A DNA stretch of 64,000 nucleotides from Gonium pectorale (GCA_001584585.1 LSYV01000003.1:2527937-2591936); one strand, 5' to 3'. Numbered from the stretch's first letter, positions 1 through 12,393 are shown. The notes: a model not told the origin generated them from the sequence alone. Program-made: numbers and translations.

Positions 1-119
1 AGGTTCTCTTTTTTCCTTTCCTGGCATCGCCAAAAGTTCACAAGTACCTGGCATCGCCCCGCGGTGCCAAAAATGTGCCGCGATCACGATGGTCTTGAGA
101 ACATTACCACACCGCGCAG

Positions 120-1158
120 GTCACAGCTGGGAGCTTCAACGGCGGCGAGATGGGCAGCGAGATGGACGAGGTTTTCCAGACCCTGATGGTAGGGAATGGA
201 CGAGTGCATGCCGAACACTCCGTGCGCGCGGTTGGGGACAACGGGTAGCCGCCGCAATGAGACCTGCCTGGTGCAGTAGAGACGCTCTCACCAACATCAT
301 GCGTTGGGATTGTTGCCCACATGGTCACAATCATCATGTCAGCCCTGCTGATATGGGCCCGGGACTCGCAGGGGATGGGCCTACAGCCGGGGCGCAACTG
401 CAGCGTGGGCGATGGTCTTGCAGTCGTCGACGTGGGCCTATACCTGCAAGGAGTCAAGGTCAGTTCCATGCACTATTGCCGGCTTGCTGCAAGTGCGGAC
501 GTGGGGGGCTTGAGGTATCAGTCGTCGTGCACGCTCTGGTAGCTCTAGAACCTTACGTGGCCGCGCACTGTGGAAAGCTGGGCGCGAAGCCGTCCCATCA
601 TATCCTGGCATGCAGGTGGCTCTGCAATTTGAGGCGAACCGGCCCTCCCACACAATGGATTCCGCCTCGTACGTGATGACGCGCGCGATGCGCGGGGTTC
701 TGCAGGTAGGGGCTGGCGCGGCTGCGGATGGCGGCGTTGCTCTTTGCGTGTTCGCAGCTCCATCCGTCCGCAGCCGAATAATCGGGTATCGCAGCTAGCA
801 TGTTTGTCTCTTGTTTTGCAACATTTGGTTGTGCAACTCATGCTGTACCGATCACATGGTTGGCCCAACACACAAGGAGCCGTTTGCGGATGGATAAAAC
901 ATACAGGGATGGCCTTTGTTGCTTTCCGTGACGTGACCCCGCCTGTTGGGGTACCCTTCACCCCAGGCGCACGGCTGGCACCTGGTGACTCTCGTGGCCT
1001 CGGACTGGCGGCGCCTGGATGCCGACCAGCGCGAGCACTACCTGGCGTACTGCATAAATATCGCCCTGGGGGGTGAGCGCGATGGCGGCACTCATGGCCA
1101 TCTCCACAGCCACGGCCCGTGTGGCTCTGGCTGCAATCACGACCACCACAAGCACTAG
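120..1158 (+). CDS. RAP-domain protein, 3' end only (gene enters from the left)
   Basis: Exons that keep phase: 494-538, 616-705 and 967-1158 (stop TAG at 1156); 120-188 is a probable earlier exon, and any exon between 189 and 493 is unresolved. The three last exons join into a RAP domain: a hydrophobic start (VSVVVHALVALQFEANRPSH) in place of the usual AxEVDGPSH, then TRAMRGVLQAHGWHLVTL, then SDWRRLDADQREHYL. RAP domains are putative RNA-binding modules at the C-terminus of organelle RNA factors (FASTK proteins in animals, octotricopeptide-repeat proteins in green algae), so a role in plastid or mitochondrial RNA metabolism is inferred. The acidic Asp-Gly of the signature is replaced by Ala-Asn. 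After the domain comes an odd tail rich in His, Gly and Cys, ending HDHHKH. The upstream repeats expected for an OPR protein lie outside the window. Confidence 0.66.
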
Positions 1159-1364
1159 AGGGTGGGGCCGAAGCTGCCTCAAAGGGACACAGCCTCAAAG
1201 GGTTTGACGGCGTGGCGGCTTCGAGTAGGATCGCTGCAACCGCCGTCCGGGCAGCGTTGTCAGTATGGGCGCGGTGCGGTTCGGGCGGACTGTCGATAGA
1301 TAGTCTTCAAGGAAGATCTAGCTGCTGCTGAAGCTGGTGGGGGCTCGGGCAGTAACAGAAAATG

Positions 1365-1369
1365 TGTAA
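1365..1369 (+). terminator. Possible polyadenylation signal (TGTAA) of the RAP-domain gene
   Basis: TGTAA lies about 207 bp after the RAP gene stop. TGTAA is the usual nuclear poly(A) signal of Chlamydomonas and relatives. The motif is short and could occur by chance. Confidence 0.35.
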
Positions 1370-1632
1370 AGGCCAAGTTTACCTGACCGCGATGGGCGTG
1401 GCGGCGGGTCGGTTGATGTGGCTGGTTAGCAGCCTGCCTGCCGCGCGTAGTGCAGACGTATGACTGCGTAGGGCAAGCGCTAATGTGATGGGCTAGCTTG
1501 CTTAGCAATTTGCTCCTGAGATTGCATGGCTTAGCGTGACAGCTGTCGAGACGGACGCCCCCCGGCTGGCTTATGGCCTGTCAGCGTTTCAACTGTCTCG
1601 GTCTTTTGAAGGCGCATTGCAGTTCAGGCGCC

Positions 1633-1838
1633 TGGACATGATGACGATTATGAAGGAGGCCCCACCTGCTGAGGTGGCAGCCTATTTGCAGGCTGTCTGG
1701 GACACTGGGCACGCCATTCTTCGGCGCCAGGCGCTGAAGCGGGGTAGAGACGGCAATCATGACCCTTTACCCCACCCCATCACTTGTATTTCGTCCATGC
1801 CCCCCCCCCGGCTTTGACGGACCTGTAACCTGTTTAGG
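1633..1838 (+). mobile_element. Fragment of a transposon coding region, related to 19.9-20.1 kb
   Basis: About 200 bp match the reverse complement of 19898-20087. Both copies keep a reading frame (IMKEAPPAxVxAYLQAVWDT, then a basic stretch RRQAxKRGRD). A second, more diverged echo of the same segment (tgggcacgctatacttt) occurs near 1897-1940. Nothing around it forms a gene, so it is read as a stranded piece of the retroelement lying near 18.5-21.4 kb. The rest of 1159-2884 has no recognisable gene apart from the repeat copy at 2316-2415. Confidence 0.6.
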
Positions 1839-2315
1839 CCACAACTGCTTGGTTATGGCCCTGCCGGCCGCGAGGTGCTAGCTGTTTGGATATGGTGCAC
1901 TGGGCACGCTATACTTTCTCGTCAAGCGCTGAAGAGAGCTTGAGGTTTATGATGCACTACACGCCCTGTCATGTACATCAATGCAGCAGATGTTGCGCCG
2001 TATCTTTACAACCGAATCGAACGGGAACGCTGTGCACGCTGCGCCCGAAGGCCCGAGGCAGTACCGTTGCAAGCCAGGCAACTCACAATCTAGCGTCGTC
2101 AACCAACTGCCCTGCTGAAGACGGCGGAACAAGGAACGTGCATTGGGACGAGATGCTTGCGGGCGGGCTGGGCGCACGACGGTCTAGTAACCGCTGAGCG
2201 CCGTCGGACCGGTGACGACAACAACACCGCAGCTCAACCTTGACAAGCAGCATTCCCCCAGGTACAGTTCCACAACCCGGGTAAGCTGGTTGGCCGGTCT
2301 TTTGGGAGGCGGGGC

Positions 2316-2415
2316 GAACGTCACATGTCTTGCTTTGTACCCGCCCGCCCTGTTGGAAACGTCGCGCCTTCGGGCGTGTATGGCCGTAGAGGCGGGGTTC
2401 TCTTTTTTCTTGCAC
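2316..2415 (+). repeat. Dispersed hairpin repeat, copy 1
   Basis: This copy shares the family core: GCCCGCC-type arm, ttggaaacgtcg, the hairpin cgccttcgggcg, gccgtagaggcggg and a pyrimidine-rich tail. Here the tail is followed by ttgcacactgcacag, which looks like an intron 3' end, and a gtaagctgg lies upstream at 2281. Other copies are at 21503, 24161 and 34305 in the same orientation and 17088, 19228 and 21897 in the opposite one. Confidence 0.85.
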
Positions 2416-2884
2416 ACTGCACAGGTCCTCAGCTCTGAGCAGGTACAACAGAAATGCGTACGCTTCCACCTTCAATGCAAGTCGACAGCCCCCGCCAACA
2501 TGGAGGAGGCCCAAGCACATTTGGCCCTGTGATAGCATTCTAGGCCCGTGCACCGGTTCCTGCGATGCACTGTGCCCATGCTATGTTGGCGAGCTGGTCG
2601 TGACTTCGAAACAATGCCTATGCGCCCGCGGGGCCCACGTAATCAGCCAGGCAGCAGATACCCGCAGAAGGCCGACAGGCGAGCAGCGCACTGGAACTCA
2701 ATCAGTACCGGCCATCCCCATGGGCAAACAGGTCCCACCCGTGCACGCGGCGACGAGCATTCGTATCATATTGCACTGTGCTACATGACCACAAATAACT
2801 TCAGACCAGTCGGCTGATCATGTCTCGCCTACATGTACTACGCGCACGGGATACAAGGACAGGACGCGGTGCTGACCCAGCGCT

Positions 2885-4417
2885 CTACATATGGATGACA
2901 GCGTTGAGGGCGGGGTCTCTCCCGGAACCATCGACGTAACCGAACACGTCCATGTCCTGTGGGGAAGGAGAGTAGGTGGTGGACAGAGAACAGGCATGTC
3001 AGAGGGCAGCGAACACTCGGTAAAGCTCCTCGTTAACACGCTGATCGTGAGCAAATAGGAGCACTGCAGCGAATGGACTCACACCGACGTGGAACCTAGT
3101 GGCTACGACATGTCACCTTTGTCATGAGGTTAACTTGCACCTTGACGGAGCCGCCGGACTGGACTCGGGTAACTGCAAGATGATGGGTGACATAGAGACG
3201 CGTTGCAAGTTGAGAAACATCTACCCAGAACTCAGCTAAGTCCTACACCGACTTTCCTACAGTACAAGGCGGCGCACTCCACGTTTAGACATGCCATGCA
3301 TTTGTATGTTCCGTGGTCTCAACGGATTTGCGGTTGATTCGCAACCACCTTTGCAGCGCTTACCCTCTCTGCCCTCGCCGTAGCTCGGGAACTTGGGGTC
3401 GGAAAACTCGGCGGGCATGCCGGTCAGCCACGACGTGAAGGACTGAAGCAGCGAAGCCGAGCGAGGCCGGAAGAGCCGCAGCGTCTGGGTGTACCTGCGG
3501 ATAGTGTTTCGATCTTAGTCAGGACGTGCAGCAACGGGCCTCCGCTTCTCCGTGCCGACGCCAAGTATCCGCGTGCATCAAAGGGGAGTATATGTGCGCC
3601 CTAATACATTACGTGATGGCTCGGCTTCCACGATGGTGCTTGCATTCAAGCCATGCCTGCCATTGGCATTTCGCATTGGTTTTCGAACGCTTGTATTGCG
3701 TATGCCGTGGGAGGGCATTGCCGATGCCGGTCTATGCACATGACCGGTGTCTCGGTGGCCCCATACATCCCGCAACACGCCTCACCTCCCGGCACACATG
3801 GGCAGATGCATGCAGCCGTAGCCCTTGATGACGTCCCGCCCGAACACGTCTAAGCCGTACACAGCAACGACGAGCTGCGGCCAGCCAAAGGCGTTGGTGG
3901 TCTTGTAGGTGATGTCGATGGGGAAGTTCCATACCAACACGCCGTCCCGGCCTGCAAGGTTCATGGCAAATTGGCAGCATCCTGCTCTGCTGTCCAGACA
4001 TGCTAGGGAGATAGCACGCGTCACGCTCCGAGCTTGTCGGGTCAGGCTTGGACAGGCATGCATGAATTCAGCGCTGACGGTTCATACAACCTGTATCACG
4101 GCGAACCGGAGTAGCTCACCCTCGGGCACACGCGCTGCTTGGGTAATGCCCTCCTCCAGGCCATCCAGCAGCTGCCAGTCCTCACCGGCAACAAACTGGA
4201 ACTTGAGATACGCGTTTGTGCAGTCGGGTATCTGCGCGGGTGCGGTGATAGGGGCTTGGGTCCACGGCCAAAACCCGTCCAGGCCCAAGGGCGCCCCGAC
4301 GCTCCAAACCTGCCCAGGCCTTCTTGCGTGCGCCAAAACCCCAAGTCGCACCTCCGCGCACTCTATCTGCCCAGTAGCGAGAATTGTGAAGGATGTTGGC
4401 GCGGGCGCATCACCCAT
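2885..4417 (-). CDS. B9D1: B9 domain-containing protein 1 (ciliary transition zone)
   Basis: Six exons in transcript order: 4417-4352, 4231-4120, 3951-3786, 3494-3364, 3172-3117, 2956-2885; all splice phases fit and give 200 residues, the usual length of B9D1. The sequence follows the family throughout: N-terminal [27 protein letters not shown], then the B9 core [40 protein letters not shown] and YGCMHLP, then [27 protein letters not shown] and a short Asp-Gly tail. B9D1 forms the B9 complex with B9D2 and MKS1 at the ciliary transition zone, where it helps gate protein entry to the cilium. It is divergent from the dynein gene IC140, about 500 bp away start to start, which suggests shared control with other cilium genes. 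Confidence 0.95.
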
Positions 4418-4917
4418 GGCCCAGTTGGCCTTTTGGCCCTGTTTGAGAGCGCAACGCGCTCAAGAGTGTACTCCTAGTCGATTTCGCTCACTAGGCGACG
4501 GCTCATTTCATTGCATGGTGAGGCGTGTCGTTCGACTTGTGACTGCCTGACAGCTACGTCAGTTTACGTGGATTATCCGAAGAACAACCAAGTCACCTCC
4601 GGTTTCATGCATGCACGCAGCAGCAAGGTGACGGGATAAGCATGCAGAAAGAATCCAAAGCTGTACGGGTTCTAAGGGCAATGTCGGGTGCGAGACTAGA
4701 ACGTTTTTTGGGCATCAGAACGAGGGAGCGTAATATATGCAGCTTACTGAACAAGTAGAACCGCTGCACGGCCTGAAGAACGCTCCTCCAGGAAGCTAAA
4801 GCACGACCGGACTTGGACTTCTGAACAGATTTGTGGTCGTTGTCATCGCATGTAGCATTTTGTCTCGAAGCCAAATGGGAATCCCTCCTTAACGCTTGAC
4901 GCTGGGCAGCGGAGCTC
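4418..4917. promoter_or_regulatory. Putative bidirectional promoter between B9D1 and IC140
   Basis: This 500-bp gap separates the start codons of two divergent cilium genes. No coding exon was found in it. No RFX-type X-box or other factor site could be assigned by eye with confidence. The call rests on gene arrangement alone. Confidence 0.5.
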
Positions 4918-7900
4918 ATGGGGGACGACGCAACACCAGCACCTCCTCCTGTGAGTTGAAGTACAGGATCAAGCATGTATGAGCGATTTGAATGGTATAC
5001 AGAGCACCATGGGCAACCATGGGCAACATGGGGCAACAACATTGTTTCGTTATAGCGCCTCGCTGGTTCTGGCAGGGGAGTGCATGATGCTTGAGCTCTC
5101 ACGCGGGTGATCCGCAGGCGGAGGAGGCGGAGGCCCCGTCTACTCCGGGGCCCGATGGTCCCGGTGAGCAAGCCGGAGGCGAGCAAGAACCATCAACAGC
5201 CGGGGAGGAGGCCGAGGCGCGGACGGAGGAGCCGGAGCAGGGCTATGGTGAAGCAGCGGCGGCAGAGGAGCTAGAGCCAGAACAGGAGCAAGAGGGCGAG
5301 GGTGTGGGTGAGGAGCAGCAACCCGACTCGGCGCACGCAGCCGTCGAAGCGGAAGCACAGGCAGAACCCGTAGGCGACCCGGGGGAGGCTCCAGAAGAGA
5401 TAGCAGATCCGGCTTCCCTTCTTCCTCAACATGTGGAGCTGGAGCCGCTCCCTGAGGACTACGTCCCTGTGCGGGACCTGCCGCCCATCCCCGAGCCTTT
5501 CCTGCGCAACGATGAGGGGCGTCCAGTGCCCCTCCCTGGGGCCGAGTCGCTTTTCCTGACAGGTGTGCCCGAATCTTCAGGACTTGCCAGGAAGACGTTC
5601 AGTAGAGCGAGCTTACAGCAGCCTATGGAAATGGCCGCATGCATAGCGACGCAAGAGCGCGTGGTATCACGCTGCGCCTTCCGCGGCAGCCCTCGTGTGA
5701 ACAGCCTTCTTGCCATCGTGCATAATGTACCTGTTGCCGCTCGCCACAGGGACAACCCTGGACCTGGTAGGGCTCGGGAGCTTGGGCCCAGGGAACTTGA
5801 TGGCCGAGGTGACCCGGGAGATGCTCCTCGGGGACATCCAGTTCCGTGGGGCCATCAGCGACTTCCATGCCGTAAGGGCTAAGATCCAAGCCGCAGGTGC
5901 GGGACGATCATCTTTAGCATGCCGCCCATAGAGTAGGGCCACCGCTGCAGTTACGGTGGATGAGCACTTGCTCAGCGATACCTGCATTTCGCAGGAGCCC
6001 GCTTTCCTTGCCGTCCTAGTCCGATGTTCGTTACAGGTGGAGTAAAGACCCTGTCCACCCCTGTGCACTCTCTACCCTGCCTGGGCGCAGATTATGACCC
6101 GCTGTTGGTGCGCTTCAATGAGGATGACGTTTACGGCGACGGCAATAACATTGTGATCGCGCTCACAAAGGCCGCCGCGGACGCGTGGCGCGGGATCATC
6201 GAGGAGGAGGCCCGGCGTGCCCGGCTTCTGGAGCTGGAGGCAGCACATGCAGCTGCTGAGAGCCGGAAGCCGCGTTCCAAGCGCGTGCGCAAGGTCAAGC
6301 CATGGCAAAGCATGGGAAGCGAGGTATGCACCTGCTCCATGGGGGTCTCCTTCCTCCCAAGAGGACATTGCCTTCTGTCATGTGGTTGTCCCGTGGCCGT
6401 CTGACTAGTCTACGGCGTGCGTTGTACCGACCTTTCTCTGCTCGGCATGGTACAGGTGGATATCGAGGAGGCCTCGGTACGGCCCCGCCGCGATCCCATC
6501 CGGCTGGTAGTGCAACGCCGGCGGCGGGAGTTCCACGCGCCAAACATCAAGCTGGCGGACAAGGATGCGCACGAGCTCTGGAACAGCAGCCAGATGGAGT
6601 GCAGGCCTTTCAAGGTACGTTCCACTGCAGCCTCAGCTAATACAGCATGCGTTTCATAGCTTTAGGCGCAACCGTGCAAAGCGGGCCTGAAGTGGAAAGA
6701 CAGGCCCCGACCATTGCCCGGTAGCCCTTGTGTGGCCTGCCAAGGCTTGCGTCAGCAGCGCCTTTGCGCAAGGAGTTCCTGCCGGTTGGTGCTCTCCCGC
6801 TTCCCCCAGGACCCCAACTTCGATATGCGGCGCATGGAGCAGGACGTGGGCGTGCAGGCGGTGGCGCCGCTCCGCGAGATGGGCACGCAGTCGAGCGGGG
6901 CCATTCCGCCGCGGCCTGCGGTGACGCAGACTGAGGCGCTTGATCTGTCGGCGGAGGCCAAGAAGGAGCTGCTACAGCGCCCGCGAGGGCAACCAGACAG
7001 CGTGGTGGATTTCCTGGAGCGAGTACGCGACCAGTAAGTGCCGGGCCAGCCTTAGGCCAATCCTCCTAAGCAGGCCCGAGCCCCTGTTCTAAGCTGTCGC
7101 ATGAGTAGGCAATGGGAGCATCATATATTGCGTCTGCAGCACATGACGCTGGGTTGTCGCAGCGCCGACAACCGTACGGCAAGACACATCCTCGCCACTG
7201 GCGTTCAGTCCTTGTGAGAAAACGGCGTGGGGCAAGGCGGCTGGTACTGGCCTTGCGCGGACAACCGCTGATTGTGATATCGGTGCTGCTTGCAACCTCC
7301 AGGTGCGAGGTGGCTCTGGTGCAGAACGAGATCACTAATATCTTCCGTGACGACCTGACCGCGTTGAACGACGAGGCAGACGGCGGGGGCGGGGGCAGCC
7401 GAAAGGAAACGCTGATCTCTGAGGCGCAGTCCTTCACTCACCTGACTTACTCCAAGAACAAGGCGAGTGGCATGCATTGGAAGGAGGTCTGCGTTGTGCA
7501 TGATGGTCCTAAGGCGCATGGATTCGGCATTGGTGCAGCGTGGCTCGCTTTGCCCGCCATGGGCCGCGCTGCCTAGCAACGGGCTGCCCTGTTTGCAATT
7601 GTTTCTCACCCTCCTCACAGGTCGTGTCAGCCATCCAATGGCTTCCCCACCGGAAAGGTGTGGTGGCTGTAGCATGCACGGAGGCCCAGTCACATGCGGA
7701 ACGTGTAGCGCGGATGGGCCGGACGGCGCCGGCGCACATCCTGCTGTGGAACTTCCGCGACCCCATCCACCCGGAGTTGGTGCTTCAGAGCCCCTGGGAG
7801 GTGTTCTCCTTCCAATTCAACCCCCTGCAGCCGCACCTGCTCACTGGCGGGTGTTACAACGGCCAGGTGGTCCTGTGGGACCTCAGCAGCGAGGCAGACC

Positions 7901-10274
7901 GGCTGGGGCGGAGAGCTGGGACAGCGGGCGGGGCAGGGGCCGCCAAGGCCTCGGAGGTTGGGTCGGCCGGGAAGGCTGCGGCTGAACTGACGCCTCCCTC
8001 CACGGCTGTCGCGGGCGGAGGTGGAGGCGCTGGTGGAGCGGACGTGGCCTCCGCCGCGGACGGGGATGCCCACATCCCCGTTGTGAAGCACCGCTTTATG
8101 ACGGATACGCAGTTCAGCCACCACCAGGTCGGTAGCCAAGGGCGATGCCATGGCTCCGCGCTTATGATCGCAACTGACTGCTTCTCTTCTGCTGTCATCC
8201 TGGGCCCTCACATGCGGTGGTGGTAACTTGTGGCAGGTGATTACCGACCTCCAATGGCTGCCGGGCGTGGAGATCAGCCATCGTGGCAAGGTCACCAAGC
8301 TGGGCGAGGGTTCCAAGGAGTGCAACTTCTTTGCAACTATCGCGGCCGACGGACGGGTACGTGCGGCCCAGGATTGAAGCTGTGCTTGGAGTCCTCCTTG
8401 ATTTGCGGGGGTTTTATGCATTTCCGATATCCCCTTGCAGGTGCTCTTCTGGGACGTGCGGGTGGAGAAGCTGCTCAAGAAGGGGAAAAAGACGGACGAG
8501 CTGCTCGACCTGGTCTGGAAGCCCATTCACAGCGTGCACCTAATCAGCCTTATAGGTAAGCCTCTTTCCACACCACATGCCGTTATTGGCGTGTCCGCAT
8601 AAGCCAGTGCCAACACAGTGCCTTAAACACGGCATCTGGGCCAACGCGGTACGGTCACATGAGTCACTGTGTCTGTGCTCGCCATTTCTAGTTCGAGCGT
8701 CTTGCTGAGAGTCCAAATCCGCGCATCGCAGGCATGGACCTAGGCGGCACCCGCCTTGCCTTCGACTTCAGGCGCCTGGAGCAGGGCATGTTTTACGCTG
8801 GCTCCTTCGACGGCGAGCTGGTGTACGCGGACTTCGTCAAGCCGGAGGGCGAGGAGAACCCGGACTACGCCAAGAGCTGCTTGCAGGTGGGGTAGCGAGA
8901 CGCATTATTTGTCCTGTCCATTCTTAGCTGGACCTTGAGACTTGAATTGGTATTCTTCGTTTCCCTGCCAAAACTTTTGTCCATCCACGACTTCGAGTGT
9001 TCCGCGCGCTGCCGTTCGCGATGCAGGCGCACGTGGGGCCGGTGATTGCGCTGGAGCGGTCGCCCTTCTTCGAGGACATTGTGCTGACGTGTGGTGACTG
9101 GCAGTGGCAGGTGTGGCAGGAGGGCTCGTCCACGCCCCTGTTCACGTCGGGCTACGCCCAAGACTACTACACCGCAGGTAAGTCGGGATTCCTCGTTACT
9201 CGGCGCAAGCCTGCGCAACGGACCTGTGCCTGCGGTAAGACTCTGCATGTGCTGCCTTCTATTGAGCAGTCTCAGGCATACTGCGAGTCATGTAAGCAAG
9301 TTCTTGAGGAGCCTCCGTCTTTCTGCCCTCCCTGTAGCCTGCTGGAGCCCCACCCGGCCTGCAGTCCTGTACCTGGCGGACCAGTCGGGCAGCCTGGAGG
9401 TGTGGGACTTGCTAGACCGCTCCCATGAGCCGTCCATCCGCGTTACCCTCGCCGCCACGTCCATCATGTCGCTCGCCTTCAACCCCATGCCGGCCGCCGC
9501 ATCGACAGCCCAGCAGGCGGCGCAGCAGCTGCTCGCGGTTGGCGACGCGACTGGTAAGTCAAAGTAACTCGTCGCGCAGTGGTACGGGGTGCTACTTCAA
9601 GAGTGCGCAATGGACAGACCATCTTGCTGCCTAGTGTAACCCATGGCCACCGCACCGCTGACCTGCGACTCATGTGTGTAATAAACTAATTACCATTTTA
9701 CGTGCAGGCGTGCTTCGAATTCTCGAGCTGCCACGAAACCTTAGACGGCCCGTGCACAACGAGAAGAAGCTCATGGGCACGTGGCTTGAGCGCCAGCAGT
9801 TGCGGCTGTCTGACGTCGGCGCGAGGCAACCAGCGCGATCAGCGGCGCGCAAAGAGGCCGAGGTAGGCTCAATGACAGGCGGGAGTCCACGAATTGAATG
9901 TATGTGCCACCGTCATGCGTGCTATGGTTCAACCTCTTGCATGGAAGGCATACTCGTTCATGAAGCGACAGTAGCTCATGTACGCTATGGCCTTGTGATG
10001 GAACCACTGCCCCATCGTTCTACAGGAGCGCAAGAAGGAGGCGGAGGCTGCGGCGCTGGCGGAAGCGGCGGCGCGTGAGGCGGCGGCCAAGGACGCAGCC
10101 GCAGCCGCTGCCGCGGGCATGCCGCCTTCGCCATCGGAGCGCAAGGACAAGAAGGGACCGCTGACTCCCGAGTTCGATGAGAGGGCGGAACAGGAGTATC
10201 TGAAGCTGGAGGCCCGGTTCAAAGCGCAGCTTGGGCTGCTGCCGCCTGAGGCTAACGGTGGCTCCATGCACTGA
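4918..10274 (+). CDS. IC140: Axonemal inner-arm dynein I1/f intermediate chain IC140 (WDR63/DNAI3 family)
   Basis: Fifteen exons keep phase: 4918-4950, 5118-5562, 5750-5896, 6091-6323, 6456-6614, 6810-7033, 7303-7462, 7621-8127, 8237-8356, 8441-8555, 8732-8886, 9027-9177, 9338-9553, 9708-9862, 10026-10274, giving 1022 residues. Exon 1 (MGDDATPAPPP) ends at a consensus gtgagt. The acidic Glu/Ala/Pro N-terminus is followed by PEPFLRNDEGRPVPLPG and several WD40 blades (HILLWNFRDP, GGCYNGQVVLWDL, FFATIAADGRVLFWDV, YAGSFDGELVYADF, LADQSGSLEVWDLLDR) and an Ala/Glu/Lys coiled-coil tail. IC140 is a WD-repeat subunit of the two-headed I1 inner arm, needed for arm assembly and waveform control. The intron after 7462 uses a GC donor (AAG|gcgagt); only that site keeps frame. 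Confidence 0.93.
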
Positions 10275-12393
10275 TCACACAGAGCTGCGTGGTGTTGCGC
10301 ATTGCTACTACCTTGCTTTTGAGGGTGGCTGCTTGCCTGGCTCACGCCTGGCAAGATTGGTCCATGATGCGGGGTTTCGGGGCGTTCGGATTCCGGCGAG
10401 GGTGGACATCTACATTGCACAGTGCCCGATCCTAATAGCCTGTAGTGCAGGGCGATGCGGATACTGCATGCGGTATGCGTTGCCGTAGGGTATGTGCGGT
10501 GTTTTCGCCCTCGGTCCACATGATGTGGGACGGTGGAGTGCGCTCTGTACCGCGCTTTCGCGCAAGAGATGTTCTGTTACAGGAGTGTTGTCGCCTCATG
10601 TACTCGACCCGTATTGCCTGGTGCGCGCGGCTGTGCACACACCTTCCTGTCTTCTGCAATGGTTCCCAAGGCACAACCTGCAGCAGAACGTTTGCCAGTT
10701 GCAATGAAATGCTTGGGCGTGCGATAGACTTAAGTGGAATAAGGTGTCATGATTTCTTTCGTGGTGCTTCCTGTAGCGTTACGCACCCATCACCGCGCCC
10801 AGCACTGATCCAAGCGTACCTGCCAGGCCATGGTGCAACTATATGCAAGAAGGACGCATGCATACGCGCATACGCCCACAATTACAACACAGGAAGTTGC
10901 AGGCAAAAGGTTGCCCGCTCCGTGCGTGACGCGCCGTGCATCCAGGATTCCATGGACAAGCAGAGAGTGAAAACCGGCCCATCTTCACAATCCAGTAATG
11001 AACTCCCTCCCTCTGTGCACGTTTCTCGTTTTTTACGAATAATCCCTTCCGCCGCTGCTGCTGCCTCGTTGCCAAGCTGCGGCTATGTCTAGTTAGGTCT
11101 CGCTGCTTGCGGCCTCATCCTCCGCTCCCGCCGCCGCGCCGCCTGCCCGGAACCCTGGCCCCTGCCCGGGCAGCCACAACCTCTCGGCCACTGCACTCCT
11201 TCCGCAGTGGCGCGACCGTAGCAAGAGCGGCCGCTAAACGTGTCGTGTGCCACCGCTGGCAACAGCATATCATGGTCTGCACATGCACATGCCCGGAACG
11301 GGGCGAATCAGTGCGATCTCATTGGCATGGCCAACATGGACAATCCATGCTTCCACGGCCGAAGACGACACACATCATCGGGCGCAAGTACGAACAACCC
11401 GCCTTACCCGCCACAACCCGCCCCATCCGACGCTCGATATATAGGACAGGCCAAAAAGGGCAAATCGACCGTACCCAACAACGGGGCTCACCCACGTGTC
11501 AGGGACTAGCACGGTGCACCTTTCCATCCAGACGTGGCTGGATCCAGTTTTGCGCTCTCAAGTAACAGCCAGTGATAGGCCACCGCGGTTGCTCAAAGCA
11601 TGGATGGAGCTTTGAGCTTGGCGGGGTGCTTGGCAACATAGTCGGTCACCGTTGGAGGGGCTTTGGAGTACAATGATGACCGATTTCGGCAAAACTGACA
11701 TTGCAACCAGGCTCAACTGGGACGAGGGTGCGCCCACGCATGTGTCTTGCAGCGTTGTATACACGTGCGCCAATGCTCCTAGCAACCCCAGTATTCATTA
11801 ACATGATTGAGCCTCACTCCCCGTTCACGCTCGATGTAGATACGCTTAACTTGAAAGATTGGTTATGAACCTTATATTGTCACATGAACGCCAACCCATG
11901 CCCCACGCATACTGATTGCCCTACCCAGTCACGCAACCGCGCTGACTCCGCACTCCACAGCACCGGAGCCATGTCAGGTCCCGCAATGTCGATTGTACAG
12001 ACTCCTAGCTGAATCCTTACACGGCGACACTTCGCGCAGCCAGAAACCAGAATCCTGCCGTGCTGCTACTGTGCCGTACCCATGCAAAAATTGGTCACGG
12101 TTACCGTGCCACAGTCATGCGTAGGACTGGAGTAGTAAGAGGCCAAGCCGTTCGCCGCCCCAGCAGGGCGCTGTCTCCCGCCAGCAGGCAGCTCCGTACC
12201 CCACATCCGAATCCTTTGACAGCAGCGGGTGCGAGAGAGCACCCGGCACCTGGCGATAAAGTAGGGCTCACTTCCTTCCTGGGCAGCGCTAGCGCAGTTG
12301 ACCTACAACAGGGGCTGCCCATGTCTGCCCAGGGGCCTACGATAGTCCCTCAGCGGCAGCGCTGCTCGCCAGGGCAAGCCCGTCCTCACGGCT
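10275..12393. other. Intergenic, between convergent IC140 and the kinase gene
   Basis: No exon chain or recognisable protein was found on either strand. The stretch should hold the 3' UTRs of both neighbours. A TTACA at 12017-12021 (TGTAA on the minus strand) lies 373 bp beyond the kinase stop and may be its poly(A) signal. Confidence 0.5.
12017..12021 (-). terminator. Possible polyadenylation signal of the kinase gene
   Basis: TTACA on the plus strand is TGTAA on the transcript strand, 373 bp after the stop codon at 12394. The distance is plausible for an algal 3' UTR. Confidence 0.3.

Noticed and set aside
545..1198. Long open frame (217 codons) on the minus strand
   Set aside because: It lies opposite the RAP-domain exons, has no family resemblance and no splice partners; GC-rich coding DNA often leaves its complement open.
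5084..5095. ATG or TTG near 5084-5091 as the IC140 start
   Set aside because: The ATGs are out of frame, TGA at 5085 precedes the frame, and the acceptor at 5117 with the upstream exon 4918-4950 gives a proper ATG and phase.
4605..5186. 193-codon open frame on the minus strand in the B9D1/IC140 gap
   Set aside because: No recognisable motif, overlaps the first IC140 exons and the promoter, and lacks coding-like composition.
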